Below are positions 32,018-43,004 of a stretch of DNA of 64,000 bases, piece by piece. Numbering within the stretch: the first letter of the stretch is position 1; each line of letters opens with the position of its first letter. The DNA is taken from positions 14,304,428 to 14,368,427 of the forward strand of contig OU452211.1 of the NCBI GenBank assembly GCA_911728435.2. The letters are read 5' to 3'. Under the pieces are notes generated by a model. That model saw only the letters and a list, made by a program, of their open reading frames with translations, searched no databases and was not told the DNA's origin. Both the position numbers and the translations under genes were made by a program. Source of the stretch: Apoderus coryli (Eukaryota; Arthropoda; Insecta; Coleoptera; Attelabidae).

Positions 32018-34104
32018 CAGGGTGGTCCAACGAAAAGTTTGCACCTAGCTTTTCTCTTTTTTTTGTAGTCGAATGCGAAAATGCTCGGACACGTCGATTT
32101 TGCTTTTGAGGGGGACACATTTTAAACATATTTTTCGATCTGCGCCTTTAACCCCCTAGCGGGGGTGAGTAACAACCCTAAAATTTTAAATGGAAAGAGG
32201 GGTCTAATGACATATCATTTGAAAGGACACAAAATTGTCTTTCTAATGATACCCTATTTGTCGAATTTTACTAAAACAGTTAATACGAAAACGACTTTAA
32301 AGACATTAAGCCGATAATTTTGGTATTAATGAGAAATACAAATAAGTTTTAATTATTGCGAGTGAAAACACCTGCAATCGTTAGTACATTCCAATGTTTG
32401 TTAGTTTTAACATTGCTTTGTAAAAAAAGTAAACAAGCTGTTAAATTGATTTATTAAAACGTTACATTAACAAATGTTGAAAATGTGACCCATTTGATTC
32501 CATACAATAATACAGATTTTGTTCAAATCTATTTCTAACATTTTGTAGCATATCAGGTGTTATGTTTCTGCACTCTTCTGTAATGCGTTGGCGAAGATCT
32601 TCTATGGACTCGGGCTTCGTGGCAAAACATTTATTTTTTAAGTGCCCCCAAAGAAAAAAGTCTAAAGGCGATAAATCCGGTGACCTGGCAGGCCATTCAA
32701 TTGGGCCCCTCCTTCCAATCCACCGTCCAGGGAACCGGTCATCTAAGAACTGTCTTACAGGAGCCACATAGTGCGGAGGTGCTCCATCTTGCTGGAAATA
32801 AAGCCGATCAGCAGTATGATTTTGGTCATCTTCTATTATTTGTGTTATTAAAGGATCAATTGTGTCTTCAAGCATGTTTAGGTACACTTCACCAGTTAAA
32901 TTTCCAGGAATAAAAAGTGGTCCTATAATATGATTTCCTAATATGCCACACCAGACGTTTATTTTTTGAGGATACTGGGTATGAACCTCACGGAATAAAT
33001 GTGGGTTACTGTCATCCCAGTAACGGCAATTGTGCCTATTTACAGCTCCATTCAAATAAAATGTGCATTCGTCGGAAAAACAAATGTTAAATAATAATTG
33101 CGGATCTTCAATTAAACGCTGGCTCATTGCTTCACAAAATTGCAGCCTTCTATCAGGATCATCCTCATTTAGTTCCTGTACTAATTTGATTTTGTACGGA
33201 TGAAATTTGTACGCTTTTAAAATTCGTATTATGGACGAACGGGAGACACCTGAGGCTTCAGCTAGTTGACGGGTACTTTGACTATGATCCATTTCAACAT
33301 GCCCTAAAACAGCGACTTCCACAGCTTCATTTCTGATCGGTTTCTGCGGCTGGTGTTTTACATTACAGACAGATCCGGTATCTACAAACTTTTTAACTAA
33401 CTTGCCAACGTACACATCATTCACATTTTTATCGGGATGTCTCTCATTAAATAAGCGAGCCGTAAGTCTAGCACTACTATTATTTTGAAAATAAAGTTTA
33501 ACAATTTCAACTCGTTCTAGAATGGAATAAATCATTTTGTACGGTAAAAGTAAAATAACTTGAGAAGCAACCAAACTGAATCAATGAAAAGACTAAAATA
33601 AACGGTGTAAATTCTTTTCCTACACGTATCTGCAGTTTTTATTTCAACAAAAAACGCAAACGATTAGTGAGGAATTTAGTTCTGATAAATAAGATAGTGT
33701 TTTTGAAATCCCGTTTTTCTTCAAAGTAAATAATTTAGAAATGATTGTAGTTGTTTTCAGTCGTAATAATTAAAACTTATTTGTATTTCTCATTAATACC
33801 AAAATTATCGGCTTAATGTCTTTAAAGTCGTTTTCGTATTAACTGTTTTAGTAAAATTCGACAAATAGGGTATCATTAGAAAGACAATTTTGTGTCCTTT
33901 CAAATGATATGTCATTAGACCCCTCTTTCCATTTAAAATTTTAGGGTTGTTACTCACCCCCGCTAGGGGGTTAAAGGCGCAGATCGAAAAATATGTTTAA
34001 AATGTGTCCCCCTCAAAAGCAAAATCGACGTGTCCGAGCATTTTCGCATTCGACTACAAAAAAAAGAGAAAAGCTAGGTGCAAACTTTTCGTTGGACCAC
34101 CCTG
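32018..34104 (-). mobile_element. Complete DD41D mariner-type transposon, copy 2
   Basis: Same termini, same 2087-bp length and TA flanks as copy 1, with the transposase on the minus strand. Long inverted repeats lie at 32018-32370 and 33752-34104. The interior matches copy 1 at nearly every base examined. It separates the foldback region from the truncated end of the Helitron. Confidence 0.93.
32462..33535 (-). CDS. Mariner-type transposase (DD41D), copy 2
   Basis: A 357-residue transposase identical to that at 17474-18547 except for two substitutions seen in the translations: ERVEIV for ERIEIV near the start and AYKFHP for AYKYHP after the second HTH. All three catalytic Asp residues are kept (FSDECTF, QQDGAPPHY, SPLDFFLWG). 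The start is the first ATG; the open frame extends 13 codons upstream without one. Two intact, almost identical copies in one 64-kb window imply recent activity, or duplication of the region. Opposite orientations and different flanks favour independent insertion. Confidence 0.93.
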   Translation of the reverse strand: MIYSILERVEIVKLYFQNNSSARLTARLFNERHPDKNVNDVYVGKLVKKFVDTGSVCNVKHQPQKPIRNEAVEVAVLGHVEMDHSQSTRQLAEASGVSRSSIIRILKAYKFHPYKIKLVQELNEDDPDRRLQFCEAMSQRLIEDPQLLFNICFSDECTFYLNGAVNRHNCRYWDDSNPHLFREVHTQYPQKINVWCGILGNHIIGPLFIPGNLTGEVYLNMLEDTIDPLITQIIEDDQNHTADRLYFQQDGAPPHYVAPVRQFLDDRFPGRWIGRRGPIEWPARSPDLSPLDFFLWGHLKNKCFATKPESIEDLRQRITEECRNITPDMLQNVRNRFEQNLYYCMESNGSHFQHLLM

Positions 34105-34664
34105 TATATGAATATGGAGAGCTAAAAAGTGTATGTAAAAGGTTGTTGCATAACTGTTAGGTGACTGAATTTAAGATGTAATTGCAAAAGTACAAAGTAG
34201 CTATTTATCTACCAAGGGAATTATAATCTAGTAATGTCCGTGGTGTATACCGTGCTTGTTTTCTATGTTTGTAAAAATAATGTCAGAGTCAGAAATAAAT
34301 AAAAACTAAAATTGCCAAAAATTGTATTTTAAAAAATTCTTGAAAACGGCTAAAGTTACTTTACTTTTAAAAATTTCATTTGAAAGGTATTTAAATTGTA
34401 CAACTGTTTTTTTAATTTAACCGACATTGTAAATTTCACCGTTTCCAAGATTCCAATGCTATGCCATTCTTATTTTGGACACAGTATATAATGCTTGTAA
34501 AGAATATCCACTGTTTTATGGATATGTTAATGCATGTCATTTACAATACAGTATGAAGCAATAATACAAAAGTTGAAAATAAATGAAAATGTAATGTAAT
34601 TTGTTGAAACTGTATTCGGTAGCATTCAATTTATAACATTCAAAAAAACGTATATTAAAGAAAT
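34105..34664. repeat. Half copy of ACTGTGTCC-type MITE; no gene
   Basis: About 34235-34495 matches 52550-52757 and, inverted, 53990-54230 (CTTGAAAACGGCTAAAGTTA, GATTCCAATGCTAT), ending in GGACACAGT. The rest, including the stretch beside the Helitron end, is unassigned. No Helitron helicase motif is present here. Confidence 0.6.
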
Positions 34665-34668
34665 TTAC

Positions 34669-35846
34669 CTGTCGAAAACGTTGCGCTGATCTTCATTTAA
34701 TTGATCTCGCATTTGAATTCCTGCAAGGAGTTCACCTTGAGGATTTATAGGAACCTCATTTAATTCCAATCTTTCTTGTGCATCTGGAAGATTGAAATCA
34801 GATAAACGTTTGTTGTTTCTCAACATAATGCTTTGTATAAATGCAAGCGTTTGTTGTTCCGCTCTGTTGTTATTGTAACCGAGATGAATGTAATCTTCCA
34901 TCATACAGTCACGAAAAACTTCCCACAATTCCAATGGATTAGTTACTTCTCCGAAGATCAAGATGTGAGCAAAAAGTCTTCTAATAACTTTAGGGACTTG
35001 GTGCTCTCGATCCTCTTGTAATGCTCGGTTCCATTCTTGATCATCGTCAAGAAGTAAACGTGCACGGCAGGCATCCAATAATGTATCGTACAAAGTTTCT
35101 GCAAGTATGCATAAAAAAACTTTAGCAGAATGAAATACTTGAAAGAAATAATTCCTTACCATCAACAGTGCGAAGGTCTTCGTATGATGTGGCTCCTCTA
35201 ACATGTGGAGATAGTATTGTTCTGTGTTGCGAATGGACACATTGTACATTCTAGCAATCATTTTTTCAACGCCTCGTTGACGTTGTTGCCAACGTTTTTG
35301 AGGCGTTTTCCAGACATAATGTTGGGGAATGTCTGGGTAACGGTGTTGGCGAGCGCCAACATCTTCTCGATTCAGTCTAAACCAATCTGTAAGCTGTGTT
35401 GTTTGATTTCTCTCAACAGCTTGACGTTCATTGCCCTTTTCAAAATAAACAATATTCCTGTGTGGTAAATGCACTGGAAGACGATAAACAGTATGTGTCA
35501 TATCATGAATTGTAAATTGATTAATATGATATGCAGCCTCAGGAGCAGTTAGGTATCTGCCAGCTAAATATGTTTCAGTCTCGTCATAATTTAGTACGTT
35601 GTGTACTTCCAAATTAAGGAGAGCACGGTCAACGCCTTTGAAAACATATTTGTGGAGATATTTCACGACCCTAGTATTAGCACAAACATCAATATTAATA
35701 TGTGTTTGATACCTAAGTAAAAGATATCGATTATACGAAACAATCCATTTGTTATCAACAACATGAGTGTTCCTAATGAATGCTTCCCTACCATTGTTTG
35801 GTCTTTTGAAAGTCACTCTACCATGAGGATCAATAGTAGTTTCGGC
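34669..35846 (-). pseudogene. Helitron Rep, second half (Y2 motif), cut off before the helicase
   Basis: The frame (383 codons from the ATG at 35816, and open upstream to the insertion point) has Helitron Rep features: IDPHGRVTFKRPNNGREAFI, NRYLLLRYQTHIN, and VKYLHKYVFKG with the two catalytic tyrosines. It continues through the linker with GRYLTAPEAAY, the HLPHRNIVYFEKGNE segment, and QLNEDQRNVFDR, which normally leads into the PIF1-like helicase Walker A region. It stops there at GACAG|GTAAAT, a donor-like boundary (34669/34668). No helicase exon is found to the left within the window. The first half lies at 38895-40850. Confidence 0.88.
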
Positions 35847-38800
35847 TCTGGTGCCCTAGCCTGCAGCTCGAAATAACTACTTTTTTTTGGATTTTTTTTT
35901 ATGTGATCATTAAATAGACTATTTTGAACATAATTAGCTATGGTATTTTCACTTTTTTTAAGTTGATTATAAAATAAACTAGATTATGTACTCACGCATA
36001 CTATGGTACTAAATGTGTTAAAATAGTACTTATATCAATTCAGTTTAATAGAAGTTCCATAGTTACATCAATTCTTGGATAACTTTGTACATATTGGACC
36101 TCGTATTGGACAATAAGTTCAAATATTTATGTAGTTTTAATTTCAGTAATAAATATTATCATTTTCTCAATAATAAACAGTTCTAATAAAAATTGGTTAT
36201 GTTTGGTATTATTTAATTTGAAACAAATGTCATTATTCTTCAATCAGTATCAATGTTGCCAGATTTTATTTTCATTCTACATAATAATTTGATATTCAAT
36301 ATTTTCATTTTTGTAGTAAAAGGAACGCAAAATATCACTGTCATTTAAACTCGATTTCTCACAAACTGCCAATCGAAATAGTGCAAAAAATGGTTGGTAG
36401 GAGGTTAGTTAGGTACGTAGGAGGTTAATTAGGTAGGTAGGAGCTTAGTTAGGTAGGTAGGAGGTTAGTTAGGTAGGTAGGAGGTTAGCTAGGTAGGAGG
36501 TTAGTTAGGTAGGTAGGGCGTTAGTAAGGTAGGTAGGTAGGAGGTTAGTTAGGTAGGTAGGAGGTTAGTTAGGTAGGTAGGAGGTTAGTTAGGTAGGTAG
36601 GAGGTTAGTTAGGTAGGTAGGAGGTTTGGTCGGTATGTAGATAGTTAGTTAGGTAGGTAGTTAAGTAGGAAAGCAAGGGCGAAGGCCTTGCTAAGTGCAG
36701 GCCCGATATGTGCGCATGAGGTTTAAGTTTCAGATTAGTTAGGTAGGTAGGAGGTTAGTTAGGTTGGTAGGAGGTTAGTTAGGTAGGTAGGAGGTTAATT
36801 AGGTAGGTAGGAGGTTAGTTAGGTAGGTAGGAGGTTAGTTAGGTAGGTAGGAGGTTAGTTAGGTAGGAGGTTAGTTAGGTAGGTAGGAGGTTAGTAAGGT
36901 AGGTAGGAGGTTAGTTAGTTAGGTACGAGGTTAGGTAGGTAGGAGGTTAGTTAGGTAGGTAGGAGGCTAGTTAGGTAGGTAGGAGGTTAGTTAGGTAGGT
37001 AGGGGGTTAGTTAGGTAGGTAGGAGGTTTGGTCGGTAGGTAGATAGTTAGTTAGGTAGGTAGTTAAGCAGGAAAGCAAGGGCGAAGCCCTTGCTAAGTGC
37101 AGGCCCGATATGTGCGCATGAGGTTTAAGTTTCAGATTAGTTAGGTAGGCAGGAGGTTAGTTAGGTTGGTAGGAGGTTTGGTCGGTAGGTAGATAGTTAG
37201 TTAGGTAGGTAGTTAAGCAAAAAAGCAAGGGCGAAGCCCTTGCTAAGTGCAGGCCCGATATGTGCGCATGGGGTTTAAGTTTCAGATTAGTTAGGTAGGA
37301 GGTTAGTTAGGTTGGTAGGAGGTTAGTTAGGTTGGTAGGAGGTTAGTTAGGTTGGTAGGAGGTTAATTAGATAGGTAGTAGGTTAATTAGGTAGGTAGGA
37401 ATTTAGTTAGGTAGGTAGGAGGTTAGTTAGGTAGGTAGGAGAGTAGTTAGGTAGGAGGTTAGTTAGGTAGGAGGTTTGGTCGGTAGGTAGATAGTTAGTT
37501 AGGTAGGTAGGTAGTTAAGTAGGAAAGCAAGGGCGAAGCCCTTGCTAAGTACAGGCCCGATATGTGCGCATGAGGTTTAAGTTTCAGATTAGTTAGGTAG
37601 GTAGGTAGGTAGGAGGTTAGTTAGGTTGGTAGGAGGTTAGTTAGGTAGGTAAGAGGTTAGTAAGGTAGGTAGGAGGTTAGTTAGGTAGGTAGGAGGTTTG
37701 GTCGGTAGGTAGGTAGTTAGTTAAGTAGGAAAGCAAGGGCGAAGCCCTTGCTAAGTGCAGGCCCGACATGTGCGCATGAGGTTTAAGTTTCAGATTAGTT
37801 AGGTAGGTAGGAGGTTAGTTAGGTTGGTAGGAGGTTAGTTAGGTAGGTAGGAGGTTAAATAGGTAGATAGGAGGTTAGTTAGGTAGGTTAGTTAGGTAAG
37901 TAGGAGGTTAGTAAGGTAGGTCGGAGGTTAGTTAGGTAGGTAGGAGGTTTGGTCGCTAGGTAGATAGTTAGTTAGGTAGCTAGTTAAGTAGGAAAGCAAG
38001 GGCGAAGCCCTTGCTAAGTGCAGGCCCGATATGTGCGCATGAGGTTTAAGTTTCAGATTAGTTAGGTAGGTAGGAGGTTAGTTAGGTTGGTAGGATACAG
38101 AGATATGTCAAACTTTTTTCCCGTCACAGAAAAAATATATAAATAATATGGTCCTAGCTACCTGCATAACCTAGTTAACTTACTCCCATTTGGCTTCGTC
38201 TTCTCTAGTTATAAACATATCACGAACTACCTGACGTTCTGTGCGCATGCATCAGATCCAAAGACGTAAAATTTATCGAGAGTTGCATTCTTTCCCTAAA
38301 CGCTACTCAAAATTTAAAATGAGGTGAGTGGTAAATATTCATATCACAACAGTTCAACTTAGCTAAGATGTAGAAAGAAAACTATTGCAATAGGTACTGC
38401 AAAACTAGTAATTCTTTGCATGATCGTAGAAAAATTAAATTATATTAATATAATTAGATTTAATGAAATCAGATACAATCTGGCAACGAGGCAACGTTGA
38501 CTGTTTAATTATATTTGTTTCCAATGCATTGTTGACATATAGGTTATAGGTTTCCTGTTATTGTTATTATAAATTGGTAGTAAATAAGTTGTGAATTATT
38601 AATTTCTATCATTATTTGGTTCCTAATTAATTGTTTTACAAATTTTGTTACTTAAAATGTGTTTGAAAGAGGTCAATTAATCATTTATATGATAATTTTG
38701 AAGGAGCTATGAATATACAATGCCGCGTATAGTATATGAAATTTGTAAGTACTTAATCTTAATCTATTTTATAATCAACTTAAAAAAAGTTAAAATACCA

Positions 38801-38894
38801 TAGCTAATTATGTTCAAAATAGTCTATTTAATGATCACATAAAAAAAAAATCCAAAAAAAGTAGTTATTTCGAGCTGCAGGCTAGGGCACCAGA
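35847..38894. mobile_element. 3.05-kb TIR-bounded non-autonomous element inside the Helitron
   Basis: Inverted repeats of about 125 bp begin TCTGGTGCCCTAGCC at 35847 and end with the complement at 38894. Their inner parts match over TGTGATCATTAAATAGACT and beyond. The element splits the Helitron Rep frame. No clear target duplication is visible. The interior carries a large minisatellite (36391-38095) flanked by unassigned AT-rich sequence (35975-36390 and 38096-38770), and no transposase. Confidence 0.82.
36391..38095 (+). repeat. GGTAGGTAGGAGGTTAGTTA minisatellite with hairpin spacers
   Basis: Blocks of a roughly 20-bp unit (TTAGGTAGGTAGGAGGTTAG and variants) are interrupted six times by one conserved spacer of about 75 bp, near 36661, 37066, 37214, 37513, 37712 and 37984. 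The spacer contains GCAAGGGCGAAGCCCTTGC, a perfect 8-bp stem with a GAA loop (one mismatch in the first copy), then AGGCCCGATATGTGCGCATG and TTTAAGTTTCAGATTAG. A variant GGAGGTTTGGTCGGTAGG precedes each spacer. Spacer-to-spacer distances vary (about 150-400 bp). Confidence 0.93.
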
Positions 38895-40850
38895 CCCGTA
38901 GTTTTATCACAAAAGTTGTGGAGATACTTTCGTTTGCAGCGGCCGTCCTCCATGCAAGAAGCATTAGGATTTTCAGGGCCACATGGAGAGTGTATCATGT
39001 GTTTTACAACCAAGCTAAATAGTTCTGGTTCTAAATAACGATCTGGAAGTTCAGCAGAAACAGCTTGGTCTATCCGATTTGTATCCATCATTTTGTCTTC
39101 TGCTCTTAGAGTCAAAACGATATGGGCATGTGGTAGACCACGCTTTTGAAATTCTATAGTATAGAACTGACATACTGGTACGCCAAAAATATAGTCATCT
39201 AAAATTTCTTTTAGTAACTGATTTAATTTGGTATTGAAAACTCTTGCTACCAACATAGGATGATTATTAGGATCATCATTTGGAGGAATGTTCTCCACAA
39301 TCTCTCGCCAATTAGGATTGCAAGTGACTGTAATGAATAATGTTGGAGTTCCAAATTTACTATTTAGACAGAGACTGTCCTGAAACAATTGATGCATATA
39401 TCTGGGACTACCCACGAATGTGGAAGGCAAAATCATCATTCGACCGACTTGTTCCGCTTCGTTGTCAACAGCTACTCGATGGAGATAGTCCATGAGTCCC
39501 TGGTAATATTCAGCCCGAAGGCGACCCTGATTTTGTTTGATGTATTCAATATTATATGCTTCTATGCGAATATATGCAGAAACAATGAATTGTTGGGTCA
39601 ACTGAGCAGCGTGTTTAAATCGGTCAAATGGATTTTCGTCATTTTCACGCCTGTATGCTAATCGAAATGCATAATACTGACACAATGTCACTCTTGTATT
39701 GGCATTCCTGTGAGTTAGTTCAAGAGACCACCCAAATTCACCATTTGGAAATAATAATGGAAAAGATAAATAATTCACGACTACCTGGACCTTCAATTTG
39801 ATTACGAACGAAAATTCAGAGATTTGATGTAGGAGGAAGTTCATTGTTAAACGGATATACAGCGGCTACATCGTTTACAGTAGGTAAATCGAAACGTCTG
39901 TCTCCTCTAACAGCTAACAATTCTAACACTACATTTGGAATTTCGTTTTTGCGTTGTTGTTCTCGATCGAAAACTTCGCGTAGCATCATATATCCATTAG
40001 CATATGGATTATGTACGCATGACATTTTCCAGGATTTGAATCAAATTGATATTGAGATTATAACTTGGTTGATTGGCTATGCGCTGATTTATTGCGGCAT
40101 TAGCATCCAAATAATAAATTGGACCACGATTGGGCTGTGGATTAGCTATATTAACATTTGAATAATGATAATATACTTTCCCTTGCACAGAATATGTGAA
40201 TGGGCATGGGTTTCGAAATTCCCTAAGATTTGCCATCATGCTAGCAAATTGAAAAGCATTGTTATAGCGAATGGAATTTCTTTTAAATTCTCTAGATAAT
40301 GGATGACGACCTGTAAATAACTGTTGCAAGACTGGTGGAAAAGGCTGTAGGGCCGGCAGATTATCAACATGAACATTACCACCTTTACAACATTTATTAT
40401 AATCTAGTCGAGCGGTACGCTCCATGGAGAAATACAAATCATCACAAAAGATGCATTCTCTATCCATAGCTCGAAAATGTAGAGGTTCTGCGTTCCTGTC
40501 AAAACCACGCAAATAACCTGGATGAAGTTGTCTTAAATTTCTCAGGCAACCCAGGTCAGCCATAAGAACATCGACTTCTTCTTGATATTCAGCCAATCTG
40601 TCAGCCAAGTTATTTTGATTTGGATTGTGAGGATTGTCGTTATTGACAATTTCCAAATCAGCAACAACTTCTAATGGAACATTAGGTAAATTGTCGTTGT
40701 TGACAATCTCCAATTGTTCAATTTCCATGTCGACAACATCTTCCAGTGGAACATTTTGAATTTGAAAGTTGTCGTCATTGGCATTGCGTAATTCCTCAAT
40801 TTCCATAGGAATTATTTGTTGACTTTGAATCTCTTCGTCATTACCGTGAA
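38895..40850 (-). pseudogene. Helitron Rep, first half (N-terminal zinc region and HUH motif)
   Basis: Right to left: an acceptor TTTATTTCAG at 40851-40853; an acidic repeat-like N-terminus (EIEQLEIVNNDNLPNVPLEV); a zinc-binding region with CIFCDD...KCCKGG; the Helitron N-domain with NPYANGYMMLREVFD; PLLFPNGEFGW; NPNWREI; and FQKRGLPHAHIVL, which carries the HUH histidines. Rep nicks and joins DNA ends in rolling-circle transposition. The frame shifts near 40015-40025 and again near 39800-39840, so this copy is inactive even without the 3-kb insertion at 38894. The ATG at 40806 is in frame with the acceptor. Confidence 0.88.
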
Positions 40851-40853
40851 CTG

Positions 40854-41164
40854 AAATAAAATAATATTAAAAATATGTACAAAAAATAAACATATAGTAT
40901 TTTAAATTGTTTTTTCTTTCGATTTTTAGTATAAAAATTGTTATACTATGAAAATGTGTATGATGCAATTCATGTTGAATGTTTGATATTTAAAAAAATA
41001 TAGAGAATTAACAAATTGTTTTTGTTTTAATTAGTACACGGATGTAATAGAAAAAAAAAATTAATTTGAAGAATATTTTCGCTAATGCAGCAGTGGTAGA
41101 AGATATACGTAAAACAACACAACGTTGGAATATTAATAATTTTTTTAATTTCTTTAAATTTCCT
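40854..41164. other. Intron-like AT-rich stretch, no gene
   Basis: Lies just upstream, on the minus strand, of the Helitron acceptor. Only poly-A/T-rich sequence is seen. Confidence 0.4.
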
Positions 41165-42000
41165 ATTAATTTCTGCTTCAAAAACTTATAATTTATTATG
41201 GACCTAATGTGAATAGTTTTGTAGGAATTTGCCTGTAAACAAAAGTTTGCAAGTAAAGGTTTCTACTTTCAACTGTGTGTTAACTAATACGCATTCTTTA
41301 TTTACTTGTAAACATTTGTTTAGAGGCAAATTTCTGCAAAACTGTTCACTTTAGAGACACAAAAAGTCATTACTTTTTTAAGCAAAAATGAACAGGGAAT
41401 AAAACAAATATATATTTAATCCAGTGGCGTAAAAAAATTGGAGGTAGGTAAAAGTGGCACGAACCCTAATAATATGTCATTGGCTAATTTTTTAAAAAGA
41501 TGATTTATGTCAAAATATGACTTTTTTAAAAAACATACCGGTTCTTAAATTTGAAAAAAATATTTAAAAAAATTTTTTGAATTATGGCAAAATTTTCGAT
41601 TTTAAATTAAAATTTTTGACACCTTGTATCTAGACAACTAAGTTCATTAAGGGTATAATATGTCGCTATATCAAAATACATGAATTAGCGTGAGTTTTTT
41701 GTGGTAGAGCATTGTCGGTCGAATTTAGAAAACCCCTGTATAATAAAATATAAAATATCTCAGGGAAATTTGTCTACAGTTAGACAGGGTGGTCCAAAAA
41801 AGGGATTAGTTGTTTAGAAATAGGATGTCAAAGGTTCAAATTTAAAATCAAAAATTTGCCATAATTCTAACACTCGTTTAAATCTTTTTTTCAAATTTAG
41901 TGACGATATGTTCTTTAAAAAAAAAATGACTATTTTGACATAAATAATATGTTTAGAAAATTAATCATTGGCATGCAATATTTTTTATGCCACTGAAATA
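41165..42000. repeat. Single palindromic foldback unit
   Basis: Related to the units at 380-1071 and 48190-51095: TAGGAATTTGCCTGTAAAC paired with GTTTAGAGGCAAATTTCTGC, then the longer pair with GTCAAAATATGACTTTTTT and its complement. The terminal TGCCACTG motif is partly worn on the left. Confidence 0.75.
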
Positions 42001-42009
42001 AATATATTT

Positions 42010-42524
42010 TACCTTCCCGACAAAGGCAAAGAATTGTGAACGCGATAAAAAAAAATTTGACATAAACATGGATGAAGTTCCCTGAAACGATTAAGACCAT
42101 TTTCAGATGGAAGTCTGTCTGTCTGTATGTATGTGTGTGTGTCTGTATGTATTCTACTACGATAGCGTCCAAACGCTTTAACCAATTGAGCTAGATTTTG
42201 GCATATGAGTTTGAGGCAGTCCTAGGATGAAGTTATTAGATTTGATTTTGGTTGAAATCGCTTAAGTCTTGTGATAGGGGTGGACACATCCACTAAATTT
42301 TCATATATCAGTAGGGGCCGAGCGATCATTTTAATGCATTTTTTATCTGCTTTACAGCGATAGGTCACTTTTGATATTTGCGTCCATAATTCCCGAGAAA
42401 ATAGCGTTTCAAATTTCATCAGTGTTGGAATCAATATTTTTATAAGAATATTATATGTAGGTACTTGAGTACCTACTTTATAACACATCGATACAGCGTT
42501 CGCGTCGCATGCTTATATATATAT
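42010..42524 (+). repeat. SINE body and unassigned repeat before the gypsy element
   Basis: 42010-42165 matches the SINE body at 29.6-29.75 kb (AATTGTGAACGCG, GATTAAGACCATTTTCAGAT, GGAAGTCTGTCTGTCTGT). 42490-42512 (CGATACAGCGTTCGCGTCGC) resembles a tRNA-like SINE head. The segment between has no coding region that I trust. Confidence 0.55.
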
Positions 42525-42856
42525 TGTTAGAAATCAGCCGACACGCAAATATATTATTTATTATTTTGTTATGTTCATAAAAAAAGCCGCTGCCGGTCTA
42601 AAGGATGTTAAGTGACGACGTACAGACAAGAAATGCTGATAACTGGTTTTATCTTTTTGCATGTGGTTGTCTAGTAAGAAACCGATAACAATGGGATAGG
42701 AAAAATGCGTCGGCACTCTAATATTCTCTGTGCTCGGGTTAACATGCCGCTTTTATTTGTATTTTCGTTACATGTGAATATTAAGATATTATGATTAAAT
42801 GTTAAGAGTTGTATAAGTGTGTTGTTGTATTATTAATTTCTAATAGTTTTCTAACA
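42525..42856 (+). repeat. 5' LTR of the gypsy element
   Basis: 332 bp, begins TGTTAGAAATCAGCCG and ends TTTTCTAACA; reads the same as 47563-47894. It should contain the promoter of the element, but I did not identify a convincing TATA box. Confidence 0.95.
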
Positions 42857-43004
42857 TCAGAAGTGAGATCGTGTCCTAACGCCGTTAGTGCAGTTAGTGG
42901 ACTGTTAACTGTTTATGTTTAACTGCTGTTCGGGTGTTAAAAACATTTTTGTGGTGTGCTTAAAAACATTGAAGTGGCAAAAGTTTAAATAATAATTATC
43001 TACA

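Noticed and set aside
36391..38095. CRISPR-like repeat/spacer layout
   Set aside because: Here the interspersed element is the same each time while the short units vary, the reverse of a CRISPR array, and the context is an insect transposon.
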